From assembly GCA_022559845.1 (NCBI GenBank), contig CM040127.1:36232708-36296707 (forward strand): a stretch of 64,000 nt of DNA, read 5' to 3'. Numbering within the stretch: position 1 is the first letter of the stretch; each line of letters begins with the position of its first letter. Both the position numbers and the translations under genes were made by a program. Under the pieces are notes generated by a model, which saw only the letters and a list, made by a program, of their open reading frames with translations, did not search any database and was not told where the DNA came from. Positions 47,020 to 57,784 of this stretch are shown here, piece by piece. The stretch is from Amorphophallus konjac (lineage: Eukaryota > Streptophyta > Magnoliopsida > Alismatales > Araceae).

Positions 47020-47299
47020 TCCTAAAAAAATGTCTGAATTACTATTATACTCTTAGCTTTATAAATTTTACTCGTAAATCTTCGATATCTATTAACAAAT
47101 ATTGGCATGCCGTCAAAGTCAAGTCCCGTGATAACGACGGTAGTGGACTCACGAGATATTGTCATTTTACCCTCATCCCCTCTCTCTGAATATGTAAGGG
47201 ATGTCTACGTCGGAGAGAGAGACCCTCTCTTGTGCCCTCTCCCCTCTCTGATCCCCCTCACTGCCCCTCTTCTGTCACCCCTCCACAATGGCTCAACCC

Positions 47300-47466
<167 letters not shown>

Positions 47467-47699
47467 TAGGGGATGACAACATCGGAGAGGGAGACCCTCT
47501 TTGACACTCTCCTCCCCTCTCTCGCATGCTATTTCTCCCTCTACTCCCCTCCACTCCGATCACCCTCCTTCCCCCCGGTCGCCCACCACCTGATCTCCCC
47601 ATTCTCGACATGACGATGGCGATGGGGCATTCCCCCCGTCGGTGGGTGAGACACGTCTAGCTCTTCTCCACGGACACCCTTGGATCTCCCTTAGCTAAG

Positions 47700-47993
47700 G
47701 TGTCAAGTTTCAACGACGGGAAGCAACAGGAGGAGTTTCCCGTGGCGATTGATCAGTCCTCTAATTTTGGAGTGGATGATGACAACGACACTCGTGACAG
47801 TATGTACACCATCGGTGAGGTGCACTTTGGACCTCCCACTATCAGGCTATGTGAGGGCTATGTTGGATCTCCGAGATTTTCGGTATGTAGGGTCACCAGT
47901 GCCAAGGACACGGATATAAAGAAGTTGTACGCGAGGCTACAGGCACTGGAGGTCGACAAGGAGTCGATGAGGCAGGTGATCATGTCAATGTAG
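47700..47993 (+). pseudogene. Captured fragment resembling a myosin-binding (DUF593) protein
   Basis: The frame contains DSMYTIGEVH and DIKKLYARLQALEVDKESM, which resemble the YTID-VH and KKLYMRLQALEADRESM blocks that precede the coiled coil of plant myosin-binding proteins. No start codon, promoter or complete domain is present. It ends in a stop at 47992. It is recognised from memory of the family, so it needs a search. Confidence 0.55.
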
Positions 47994-47999
47994 ACAGAC

Positions 48000-48155
48000 A
48001 AGTTTGCACCAGAGTTGAGGAGCAAGATCAGAATCAAGGCCGTCGCCAAGGCGGTGTTGAGGTCAAGGGTAGACCTAAAGTTTGCACCAGAGTTGAGGAG
48101 CAAGATCAGAATCAAGGCCGTCGCCAAAGCGGTGTTGAGGTCAAGGGTAGGTCTA
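48000..48155 (+). repeat. About 76-bp tandem duplication in the captured region
   Basis: AAGTTTGCACCAGAGTTGAG is repeated once in tandem (about 48000 and 48076), each copy continuing to GAGGTCAAGGGTAG; the copies are nearly identical. Confidence 0.9.
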
Positions 48156-48200
48156 GGTCGGCCGTAATAGCCACAAGTTCTTCCTCTTTCTAGATCTAAC

Positions 48201-48302
48201 AGGAGGCAGCCTTACAGCGTGGTCATGTTCGACGATGTGGAGAAAGCCCATGTCATCGTCTTCAACACATTGCTCCAGGTGTCCGACAACGGCCAGTTCA
48301 TC
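48201..48302 (+). pseudogene. Captured fragment of HSP101/ClpB second AAA+ domain
   Basis: The frame encodes RRQPYSVVMFDDVEKAHVIV and FNTLLQVSDNGQF. This matches the Walker B region of the second AAA+ domain of ClpB/HSP101 disaggregases, with the catalytic-type glutamate after the aspartate replaced by aspartate. A TCTAACAG acceptor-like sequence directly precedes it, so the captured piece seems to include an exon border. Not functional. Confidence 0.75.
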
Positions 48303-48650
48303 GAAGTACCCCTCCCCCACTACAGCAAGGTCGAGTCCTCCGACGAGCCCTGGGGATGCTCGCTAGCGAGGAGGAACCATGAGGTAGGGATAGAGTAGAG
48401 AGGGAGAGAGATGAGGAGAGAGCGTGTGTTTCCATCGGGGATAGGTTGGGAGAGAGTGTGCGTTAAATAGGGACAAATTAATCATTTGACTCTTGTTAAG
48501 TCAAGTGATATTCATCAATGGGGCATTACGTTGACGGTGAAGACACAATATGGTGTTGTTTATGATTTCGGAGGTTTACATGTAAATTCCATGAAGGTGG
48601 AGATACAGCGGTAATTTAGATATTTTTTAAGAATATATAATCAAATTTAC

Positions 48651-50331
48651 ACTTAAACAATATCCTCTTTGCAAATTCAAAAGCATGGCCATCTTTTTTA
48701 TTTTTATATTATTTTCATAATATTCTTACATCAGTTAAGTGTCAAAAATATCCTTACCTTTAACCTCTGTTAATCTTGATAAAAAATTAATCTTATTTAA
48801 AACTTCAAAGAATACTCTATTTTCATCTATACAATTAAAATTTTGGAAGCAAATACCTCTATAAAAAATACTTATTATGAATGGCATATTGCACCAAAGA
48901 GAGAGAGAGAGAGAGAGATAAAGAGCTACATGAAGTAAAGAGAGAGATTTAAGAAAGATCATGAGTATTTTTGTTTTTTTAAAAAATAATTAAATATTAA
49001 CAATGTTTAAATAACAGATTTTAATAGAATATTAATAGTTAATGATGGCAAGCGTTTTTTTACAAGTATTGCAACATAGCAAAATTATTAAAAATAATAC
49101 AAAAACAATTTTAAATTCAAACTTGTATGTAGGGTATATTTGCACAAATCCCTAAAAATTGTTTAAAACAGTTACAACATGCGGAGACGTGTGCATTCAG
49201 ATGTAGGTGACTGAGCCGTTTTGGAGATTCATTACGATTGAGTTTGATACTTGTGGACCCCACACTTCTTTGAATATTATGTTTGCTATCGGGATGAGTT
49301 GCGGTGAGAATAGGTGTAAGTCATTCTGAGTTAATTTATTTCTATTCTTATTCTCATATGCGTTTGGTATGCGAGAGGATAAGTATGTTAATATTCTTAT
49401 TATTCGTTTGGTAAAAAATAGGGATAAGAACGAGAATAAGTGATAAAAATAGACTATTTTACCCTTCTTATCCTGGATTAAAAGATAATGTTATTCTTCG
49501 CTTGGTTGGAATTAAGATGACTTAATTTTTTTTAAATCTTCAAGTTATATTTAATTAATAATAACAATTATGATTATGATTAATGATAAAATTAATTAAT
49601 TATACATGATGATCTTGATTTCTAATAATAAAAATATTATCAAATTAATTTTTTTGATTAGTTATGATTAGCATCCTTAAAATTAGTATTTAAGGTATTT
49701 TTAAGTTTCTAATAATAATTAATGACAATGATATTATTATTTTAAAATATTAACAAATTAATTTTTCTGATTAGTTATGATTAACATAAATAAAATTAAT
49801 ATTTAAGGTATTTTTCAGTTTCTAATAATAATTAATGACAATGATATTATTATTTTAAAATTATTTTCTTTTGATTGATGATTAATTAACAATATTATAG
49901 GATTTGTTAATGTGTTTATCAATTCTACTCTTGATTATTAGTATTGATAAATTAATAATTTTATCAAATCATCATCAATAGTAATAATATTTTTATAACA
50001 ATTAATAATAATGACATATTCATATTGATATATTATGATATATTAATAATGATATATTAATATTAATAATGATATATTAATAATAATATATTATGATATA
50101 TTAATTATGATATATTAATAATAATGATATATTAATAATGATATATTATTATTTTAAAAATATTTTTAATAATAATTAACAATAATGATATATTAATATT
50201 GAGATATTATGATATATTAATATTAATAATGATATATTAATAATAATATATTATGATATATTAATTATAATATATTAATAAAATGATATATTATTATTTT
50301 AATACTAATTTTAATAATAATTAATAATAAT
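48651..50331. repeat. AT-rich region with tandem repeats
   Basis: No gene. A unit of about 113 bp (ATTTAAGGTATTTTTMAG, CTAATAATAATTAATGAC) repeats about twice at 49630-49860. From about 49990 to 50330 the sequence is nearly only A and T, built of GATATATTAAT and TAATAATAAT, with a larger repeated block (about 50030 and 50200). A GA run lies at 48896-48918. Confidence 0.75.
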
Positions 50332-51090
50332 TGAAGAGGCGTGATCTCGCGCGGGTCCTGAGCGGGCAAGGGGATCACCGAATTGTGAACTGCAAGAAAG
50401 GGAAACGGATCAGGGGGCCCAGGGATGAGTCCCTAGGGAAAACCCTCCAATGCTTAAGTCCGTATAGCTATGGTGGGAGCAATATAGGGAGGAAGTAGCT
50501 TCTGCGCGAGATCCCTCTCCACCAGAAGGGTGAAGTGGTTCCTGCTCAGGGATTTGGGAGTGAGATTGCCCTTACCTTTCACCGGAGGGTATCCCTGATT
50601 TAAATAGTGCACCGTCTTCAGGAGTCCTATAAGTCGAGGGGTTTTAGGCGGGAGTTACGTCCTCATCATGGGATCGTTACGTCCCCACCGTGGACTCTTC
50701 GTGATCTTTGGGAGGTCGTGGCGCCTTTATCCCGCTGAACTCCTGCTCATAAAGGACTGCCAACGACTGCATGGATAAGCATTTGTCAGTTGATCCAAGC
50801 ATGAGGAGTGTCAGCCCTACCCGAGCGATGGGCATAGCTCGGACGTAGTCAGATCGGAGTGGGCGCCTAGCGCCTGCCTTTATCTCGGTGGGGAGATGGC
50901 TCGGCCGTGGGTCTTCCTCCGTTCTGTCGTTCGGGCCTTCCGAGCCTTAGGGCCGCCGAGGAAGGATGGGTCCCCGGGTGATCTTTATTGGGCTTTTCTG
51001 CCGAAGTGGGCCCAGTGGGCTGTCACTCGGGGGAGCGGGGCCTTGTTGGGCCCGGATGGGCCTAGTTAGGCTGCTCTTAATTGGACTACA
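50332..51090 (-). repeat. Left (3') LTR of the gypsy element
   Basis: The plus strand starts TGAAGAGGCGTGATCTCG and matches the right LTR starting at 61268 over about 585 bp with few differences. The end at 51090 (GGACTACA) is inferred from the purine tract that follows on the minus strand. A minus-strand TATA-like TATTTAAATC lies at about 50597-50606. Confidence 0.75.
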
Positions 51091-51120
51091 GAAATCCCCC
51101 TCTCCACTTGTCCCCCTCCT
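51091..51120 (-). promoter_or_regulatory. Putative polypurine tract
   Basis: On the minus strand GTGGAGAGGGGGATTTC directly precedes TGTAGTCC, the presumed start of the 3' LTR. This is the usual primer site for plus-strand synthesis of an LTR element. Confidence 0.5.
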
Positions 51121-51568
51121 ACTCCTGAGCCAAAGTAGGCTCGGTAGAGTAGTTCATCTAGGGTTTAGGACCAGCGTGGCTCGGGTGGGTGGATATCTGA
51201 CGGTGTTATGAAGCCACGTGTCGTGGTCACCTGGGCCCGTAATAATTGTAATCCTGACGGATTTTAAATGAAGGGGCCCCCTTTTCTCGGAGGTCGGAAC
51301 GACGCGCCGCCTCCCGTGTGGGTTTATAGGCGTTGGGCGCTGGTTGTCATCCCAGACTCTTTCCGTTGTTAGGGTTTTGGCTCTCCTTCGCTTCTTACTT
51401 TTTGGGGCTCTTCGATGCGCCGCGAGGACACGACGGAGGAGTAGAAGCTAGCGGCGGCGTTCGATGAGTTGGCGGAGAAAACTGCGGAGGCAATCCGGCA
51501 GCTTCCTCCTCCCCCGGAGTCTTCGAGGTCTCGAGACGATTTTTCTTCTAAGTTCTTCCTCGAAATCC

Positions 51569-54145
51569 ATGGCGGGTCAGCGTTCGGGTGCCGAGGAGTG
51601 GGATGACGAGCAGGCGGTGAGAGCGCCGGTCCCGAACTACAGCGAGTTGGGGGAAGCCGATGTGAAGAGACTAGAGCATCAGTTTCGCCTGCCTTACAAG
51701 TATAGCTTCGCCCCGGCGGCTCCGCACGAGACAAGTTTGGATTCTCACACTGGCCATATCTGCACTTTCCTCCTGGCGTGGAAGGGCAGATTCCACCTTC
51801 ACTTCGAGCCCTTCGTCCTTACGCTCCTCGACTTTTTTCGGTTGGCGCCCATCCAGCTGGTAGCCAACTCCTACCTCCTCCTTTCTGCCCTTCGCATCCT
51901 CTGCCGTCAATGTGGAATTCCCCCTTCCTTGGACCTCTTCCATTATTTCTTCGAACTAAAGGCACATCCGTCGGCCGGGAAGGGTTTCTACTTTATCCAG
52001 GCGAGGAGGAACATGAGTTGCATCTCCTTGGCGGCAAAGGATTCCTCGCACAAGGGGTGGAAGACCCAATTCTTCTGGGTGGGGATAAACTCGGTAGAGG
52101 AGACCTGGAGGTGCCAAGTCATGCCCAATTTTCACCCGAATATCCCTCCAAGACAGGACGAGTTACCTCCTCATGTGGAGGAGTATGCTGCCACCCTGCT
52201 GAGGAATCGCCAGTCCACCGAGGAACTGGTGACGCCGAAGAACATAGAGCGGTGTCTTCTTACGTGGCTGCATCCGTCGGGCTCAGGTGCCACCACTTAG
52301 ACCCTCCTTCGGATGTGGGGGTCATTTTTCTTTTCCTGATCACGTCTTCTTCTTTGTGCAGACACCAGGCGGGAACCTCTGAAGGAGGCCACTGAGGTGG
52401 TCGATCTTTGCGATGACTCGGCTGCCGAGGAGCCGAGCGTTCCTGAGGGTCGCCCCCAAGCTCGAGATAAGGGCAAAGGGGTTGCCTCAGGGGGGACTTC
52501 CCGGCCGCGTGGAGCAAAGCGCAAGGATCCTGTCGAGGACAGGTTGCGGGACGCCCTGAAGGCCAAGAAGCGTGCCAGGAAGGCTGGGATCGTCCCCGCT
52601 GCCGGAGGCGATTCTGGCTCGGCGGCGCTCCCCTCTCCCGAGCGAGATAGGGCCGACCCTATCGAGTCAGCTCTCCCATCTGCTGACCGAGAGGGGGCCG
52701 AGGAGGCCAGGGGGGCTCCGGGGGGTGACGGTGACGGATCGGCTCTCCCCTTGGTGGGAACAGAGGGGGCCGAGGTTGAAGAAGCCACAGCCGGAGCTGG
52801 GGCGTCGATCGAGGCAGGCGGTATCTCGGGCGGTGACGCGCGGGCTGAGCCGGTCGAGGTCGGGGGTTCGCCTGCGGAGGCGTCGCAGCCCCAACCAACC
52901 GTGATGTGCGGAGCGGCCGAGTCCGCAGCGCGATCTGAGCCATCCGGCGAGGCGACAGATGCGGACAGAGTTCCCATGCCGATGGCTCTGGAAAGGCTCG
53001 GTGTCTCGAGCACTTTATATCAGCTTTGTCGTGGCGTAGCTGCAAGGGTGAAAGGGGGAGACAGGCGTCACTCCCCGCCTGGGGTCCTCGACATAATTAT
53101 GGAAGGCGGCCTGCTCATGGCCCAGATGGGGGCTACAATGGCGGAGACCTACGCTCGGTCGGAGTCAGAGCGGTCGAAGCTTGCTTGGACCCTTGGAGGG
53201 TGCGAAAGGAAGCTGGCCCGACTCACTGGGGAGCATGAGGGGCTCCGGCGGGAGTTCTCTGCGATCAGAGAGTTGTTGCGGTCGAGCCGGCTGGAGGTTG
53301 GAGCGCTGACCGAGCAGCTATCCAAGGCCCGGGAATCGCTCGAGAGGAAGAGTAAACTCCTTGAGGAGGAGCGCCTTCTTCGTGCCGAGCTGGATGGCCG
53401 TTGGGAAGCCGAGCGCGCCGAGCTGGTGGATCGGGCGGAGGTAGCGGAGCGGCTTCGTTTGGAGGCCGAAGCCGACCGAGATGAGGCGGAGGAGCAATCG
53501 GTTGAGGCTGAGGAGTGGGCGGCCGGATCCGAGCGGAAGTTGGCCGAGGCGGAGAAGCGATCGGCGGAGGCCGAGGAGCGGGCGGCCGAGGCGGAGCGGA
53601 GACTAGCCGAGGCGGAGCGGGAGAAGGCCGAGCTCGCTGGTAGGGTGGGACTGGCCGGGGCGGAGGCGATCAAGCAATATAAACGCTCAGAGGCCTATAT
53701 GGTCGACCTGCAGGAAGCCGCCCTTCCCTACTACGAGTCAGCACTTCGCCGAGGTATCCGCAAAGGCTTCAAGCAGGGTTACCGCCGGGCCGCAGCTTAT
53801 GCTGGGGACCAGGATTCTGGGATCGACCTCCCCTCCGGCCAACGCTATGACTCGGACCTGTCGTCTTCCAGCTCCTCTGCGTCGGACGAGGAAGGTCCGG
53901 AGGGCTCTCCTCCTGAGGGGTCGCCAACTCCGATTGCCTCGGGAGGGCTCGCGACCGAGGCAGTTCCCGCGCAGGCGGGGTCAGTGCCAGGGTCGGCCGT
54001 CACCGAGGGTACCGGGGACGGACCGCCTGTGCCTTCCCTTCCCGAGCTTCAAGGTGGGCCAGAGGCATGCTGTATCGCCATGTTTTGCCTCCTTCCTTTG
54101 TTTGTTTCTTTCTCTTCTCCGAAAAAGGACTTCCCCTTTTTGTAA
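51569..54145 (+). CDS. Antisense ORF 1 of the gypsy element (PF04195-like plus coiled coil)
   Basis: Two exons are inferred: 51569-52286 and 52362-54145, joined by a 75-bp intron (TCAG|GTGCC ... TGTGCAG|ACACC) that keeps one frame of 833 codons. An upstream in-frame ATG exists at 51464. The N-terminal part (residues about 60-230: FLLAWKGRFHLHFEPFVLTL, FFRLAPIQLVANSY, GWKTQFFWVGINS) resembles the 'putative gypsy type transposon' family PF04195. The middle is acidic and disordered, then an EAEERAAEAERR-type coiled coil (53250-53660) and a conserved-looking QEAALPYYESALRRGIRKGF block. AATAAATAAA follows at about 54149. It is antisense to gag-pol; function unknown. Confidence 0.65.
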
Positions 54146-54432
54146 GGCAATAAATAAAATCTTACTTGCTTCTTGTTGTCCTTGCCGTGATTTGATCAGC
54201 GTATCTGTGGTAGTTGGAAAGGATCGATATTTTCTATGCAGATTTTGCGTGGCGGTTGGGTGATTCCCCCGACAGGGTGTCCTTCCGTTTTCTCATGCTT
54301 TGAATGCTTGACCGCTTCGTGTATCCCGCGGGGGCGGAAGATGAGAAGTTTGAGGTGACCGTTCATAGGGGGAAATTCCTTTGGCGTGTTTTCGAGGAGA
54401 GAATCATTTAAGGCGAGTAGCCTCCATTTGCC

Positions 54433-54440
54433 TATAAAAG
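54433..54440 (+). promoter_or_regulatory. TATA box of antisense ORF 2
   Basis: TATAAAAG on the plus strand about 100 bp upstream of the ATG at 54539, between antisense ORF 1 and ORF 2. Confidence 0.5.
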
Positions 54441-54538
54441 GACTAAAGGGCGTCTCTTCCTCTCCACCGCTTAGGATTTTTTCTGATAGTCCTTCCTCAC
54501 TCCTTCTTCACGTAGCGTTGTGCCGTTGCATCCAGAGC

Positions 54539-55222
54539 ATGGAGGACATTCCAGATGAGGAGGCTGTCGATGACGGGGGGCATGGACTTCCTGCTGCTTC
54601 GGACTTGAAAAGGAGTCGGCGGTCGACGGGCAGACTTGAAAAGGGGTCGACGCGCGGAGGCGCGCTGTTTTCCCTTTATCAGTTCCGACGACGCTTGCAG
54701 GGGGGTGAGATGGAGGGCAGATGGGGGAATCAGGCATCCCCGATGTCCGTCCCTTCCTGCTTGCTTCACGGAGGAGGAAGCCAACTAGGCTCCATCCCTT
54801 CCGGGCCTTCCCCTGCCTCCTCATCCAGCTCTGCTGGTTTCTTTTTCTTTCTGGCAGCCTCTTTTTCCCTCTTCTGCTCTTCTTTTCATTTCTTTCACTC
54901 TTCGGAGGGGGCCTGCACTCTCTGTCTTCCAAAGAATTGGCAGATTGGCAGAGAGGGGGCCTTCATCTTCTTCCCTTCCTCTTCCAAGTTCAACTTGAAA
55001 GGTAGCCTTCCTCCTTTCCAATTCCTCTGTCACCTTTGTCTCGAGCTACCCGAGCCAACGGGGTCAACTATCCTTTATCCGAGCCAGTTTCTACACGAGA
55101 CAGAGTCAGTGGCTGGACGCAGTAAGGTCATCCGAGTCAGCCGAGCGGTGGGCTCATTTGATGGCGGCAGATGTATTATCTTCTTTTTTCGACATGTATT
55201 CTCTTGGCTTCGGCCTTCCTGA
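54539..55222 (+). CDS. Antisense ORF 2 of the gypsy element, unknown protein
   Basis: A 227-residue frame starting MEDIPDEEAVDDGG, with a basic N-terminal part (SDLKRSRRSTGRL), a Ser-rich part and a hydrophobic Phe/Ser-rich segment (FFFFLAASFSLFCSSFHFF) that could be a membrane helix or a reading artefact. A TATA box precedes it and AATAAA lies at 55242. No family recognised. A spliced form is possible. Open-frame length in GC-rich DNA is weak evidence, so the call rests mainly on the promoter and poly(A) signals. Confidence 0.4.
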   Translation: MEDIPDEEAVDDGGHGLPAASDLKRSRRSTGRLEKGSTRGGALFSLYQFRRRLQGGEMEGRWGNQASPMSVPSCLLHGGGSQLGSIPSGPSPASSSSSAGFFFFLAASFSLFCSSFHFFHSSEGACTLCLPKNWQIGREGAFIFFPSSSKFNLKGSLPPFQFLCHLCLELPEPTGSTILYPSQFLHETESVAGRSKVIRVSRAVGSFDGGRCIIFFFRHVFSWLRPS

Positions 55223-55259
55223 TGTACAAGCGAGTTGTTTGAATAAAGGAAGGAAAAAT

Positions 55260-56500
55260 TATTTTATTCTATGCTGCTTACACAATGTTTGGTGTTCAGA
55301 AATAGAACTTGCGTAGCGTAGTTGCGTTCCTGGTCCGAGGGATGGGTTCTCCTTCCATCGTAGATAACCGGCAAGCTCCCTTCCCGAGCGTCTCGACCAC
55401 TCGGTAGGGGCCTTCCTAGTTAGGAGATAGCTTGCCCGCCGCCTCAAGTGGTCGAGAGGCTTCGGCTTTTCTGAGGACGAAGTCTCCCGACTGAAAGTGT
55501 CTGTCTCGGACTTTGACGTTGTAGTATCGAGTGAGGCGGCGCTGGTATTCCGTTGCTCGGATGTTGGCAATCTCTCGGACTTCGTCTGCCAGGTCGAGGT
55601 TTTCGAGCAATTTGTGCTCGTTTATCTCGGGCGAAAAGCAGATGACTCGGAGGGAGGGATTGGCGATCTCCAACGGAATGACGGCCTCGGTGCCGTATAG
55701 CAACTGGAAAGGACTTTCACCGGTTGCCGTTCTAGGAGTCGTTCTGTGCGACCAAAGCACGCTAGGTAATTCCTCAAGCCAGCTGTCCTTAGCCTTGCCG
55801 AGCCTGGTCTTGATGCCTTTTAAGATAGTCTTATTGGCGTTCTCGACCAGTCCGTTAGCCTGAGGGTGGGCGACAGAGGTGAAGTGATTGCGAATGCCTA
55901 GGTCGGCACATCTGTCTCGAAAATGGCGAGAATCAAATTGCCGACCGTTGTCGCTCACTATCACCCGGGGGATGTCGTAGCGACAGATGATCAACTTCCA
56001 GAAGAAATTCCAGACGACTGTCTCGGTGATCCTCGCCGTGGCTTCGGCCTCGATCCACTTGGTGAAGTAGTCGATGGCGACGACGACGAACTTTTTCTGG
56101 GCCTGAACCGTAGGGAACGGCCCAAGGATGTCGATCCCCCACCGAGCAAACGGATATGGCTCGGCTAGGGTGACGAGCTCTATTGCCGGCCGATGGACCA
56201 AGTGGTCAAATCACTGGCACCGATCGCACTGTTGCACAAAGGCTAAGCAGTCGCGCTGAAGAGTGGGCCACCAGTAACCCTGTCGTAGGAGGATCCTGGC
56301 AAGCGACCTGCCTCCCGAATGCGCTCCGCATAGGCCTTCGTGGATCTCTTGGATAGCTCGATTGGCTTCGTCGGTGTTAAGGCACTTCAGGAGGGGACCG
56401 GAGAAGGACCTTCGGTAGAGGGTGCCGTCCAGGATGACGAAACGTCGAGCTTGGTACTTCAACCTGCGGGCCTCTCGGGGGCCGAGAGGCTCTTGAGAGT
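55260..56500 (-). pseudogene. Gypsy integrase (H2C2, core, C-terminal), broken
   Basis: The zinc-binding block (EIHEGLCGAHSGGRSLAR, QQCDRCQ) is at 56462-56211. A TGA then separates it from the core (56201-55416) with WGIDILGPFP, VIVSDNGRQFD and the catalytic glutamate in GLVENANK. A TAG near 55416 ends the frame before the C-terminal GPYRVVE-like part, which continues to about 55260. No chromodomain seen. Catalytic D, D and E are all present. Confidence 0.8.
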
Positions 56501-56501
56501 C

Positions 56502-57728
56502 CTAGAGCCACGACAGGTACGGGGTGCGCCAGTCGGTCGGGGTGGCCGAGTCAACAGCGAGGAGCTCCGAGTCGATGCTCGGGCGCTCTAGCTCTTCGAG
56601 GAGAACCGATCGGGTACCCTCAGGGTCGAGAGAGGAAGCCAGCCGAGAGAGGGCGTCCGCTCGGGAGTTTTCCTCCCGAGCTATTCGGACTACCTCAAAT
56701 CTCTCGAACTGCTCGACTAGGGCTGTCAATGGGCCGGGCCGACCCGATAGGCCCGCGGGCTTGGCCCGATTTCGGGCCGGGCCGCAAGGTCATTTTCGGC
56801 CCGCGGGCTTTTAGTCGGGCCTAAAAGCCCGGCCCGACTTGACCCGCGGGCCGGGCTCGAGCTTTGAGTTCGGCCCGCGGGCCGGCCCGGCCCATTCTTT
56901 TCTTTTATTCCCACATCAAAATTTAAAAATTATTTAGTTAAAATTATGTTATTTTACTTAATAATAAATTTTAAAACTCTCTTTTTACACAAATTATGTA
57001 ATTAATATCAAAATTTTAATTAATTTAGTGAGATTATATATTTTATATTATTATTTTTATTATTTTATTTAAGTTGTCGGGCCAGGCCGGGCCTTAGTCG
57101 GGCTTTGAAATTTTTACATAATGTCGGGCCCGGCCCGACATTAGTCGGGCCCGGGCCGGGCTTGGGCCTTAATGTTGAGAAGTCGAGCCCGGGCCGGGTC
57201 GACCTAAACCCAGCCTGGGCCTGGCCCATTGACAGCCCTAGCTCTGACCAATTGGAGGTATTTGATCATTGGTGCCTCTCGAGCTTCGTACTCGCCGTTG
57301 ACCTGGCTAGCGATCAACTGGGAGTCGGTGTGGATTTTGACTCGCTCAGGCCCCAATCGTCGGGCCATGCGTGCTCCCGAGATAAGGGCTTCGTACTCGG
57401 AAGCGTTGTTGGACGCTTGGAATTTGAACTTCAAGGCGTACTGTAGCTCTACCCCTTCGGGGGACTTCAGGAGGATTCTGGCACCGCTCCCGACCGAGTT
57501 GGAAGATCCATCGACGAACAGTTCCCAGGTTGGCCCTGGTGCGGACGGATGCCTTTCTTCAGTCGGGATGATGCTCTCGGCGATGAAATTAGCGAGCGCC
57601 TGACCTTTGATAGCCGAGCGAGGCCGATAAGATATGTCGTAGGCCCCAAGCATGATGGCCCACTTGACGAGGCGTCCTGAGGCTTCGGGGTGAGCGAGGA
57701 TCCTCTTCAACGGTTCGCCGGTCAGCAC
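56502..57728 (-). pseudogene. Gypsy RNase H and second (archaeal-type) RNase H, split by a MITE
   Basis: 57728-57241 encodes LTGEPLKRILAHPEASGRLV, WELFVDGSSN, NNASEYEALISG and VKIHTDSQLIASQVNGE: the D-E-D residues of the additional RNase H domain typical of the Tat branch. The frame resumes at 56717-56502 (VEQFERFEVVRIAREENSRA). A TGA at about 57756 precedes the block. Confidence 0.75.
56718..57240 (+). mobile_element. hAT-like MITE of GGCCCGGCCCG type inside the RNase H region
   Basis: The ends TAGGGCTGTCAATGGGCC and GGCCCATTGACAGCCCTA are inverted. The outer parts are CCGGGCC/GGCCCG palindromic repeats; the centre (56900-57080) is AT-rich. The gypsy protein frame (IKYLQLVRA before, VEQFERFEVVRIAREE after) resumes across it, which proves insertion. 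The target duplication is blurred (GCTC-GAC against GCTCTGAC is one reading). Confidence 0.75.
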
Positions 57729-57784
57729 GGTGACGGGATGCCCCTGGAAGTAGGGTCAGAAGCGCTTGGCAGAGGTAACCAACG

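Noticed and set aside
48201..48302. A functional HSP101 gene
   Set aside because: Only about 34 codons of one AAA+ domain are present, with no flanking exons.
52297..53673. Minus-strand frames opposite antisense ORF 1
   Set aside because: Low-complexity shadows (Ser/Arg-rich) of the coiled-coil-coding plus strand; no gypsy domain lies there.
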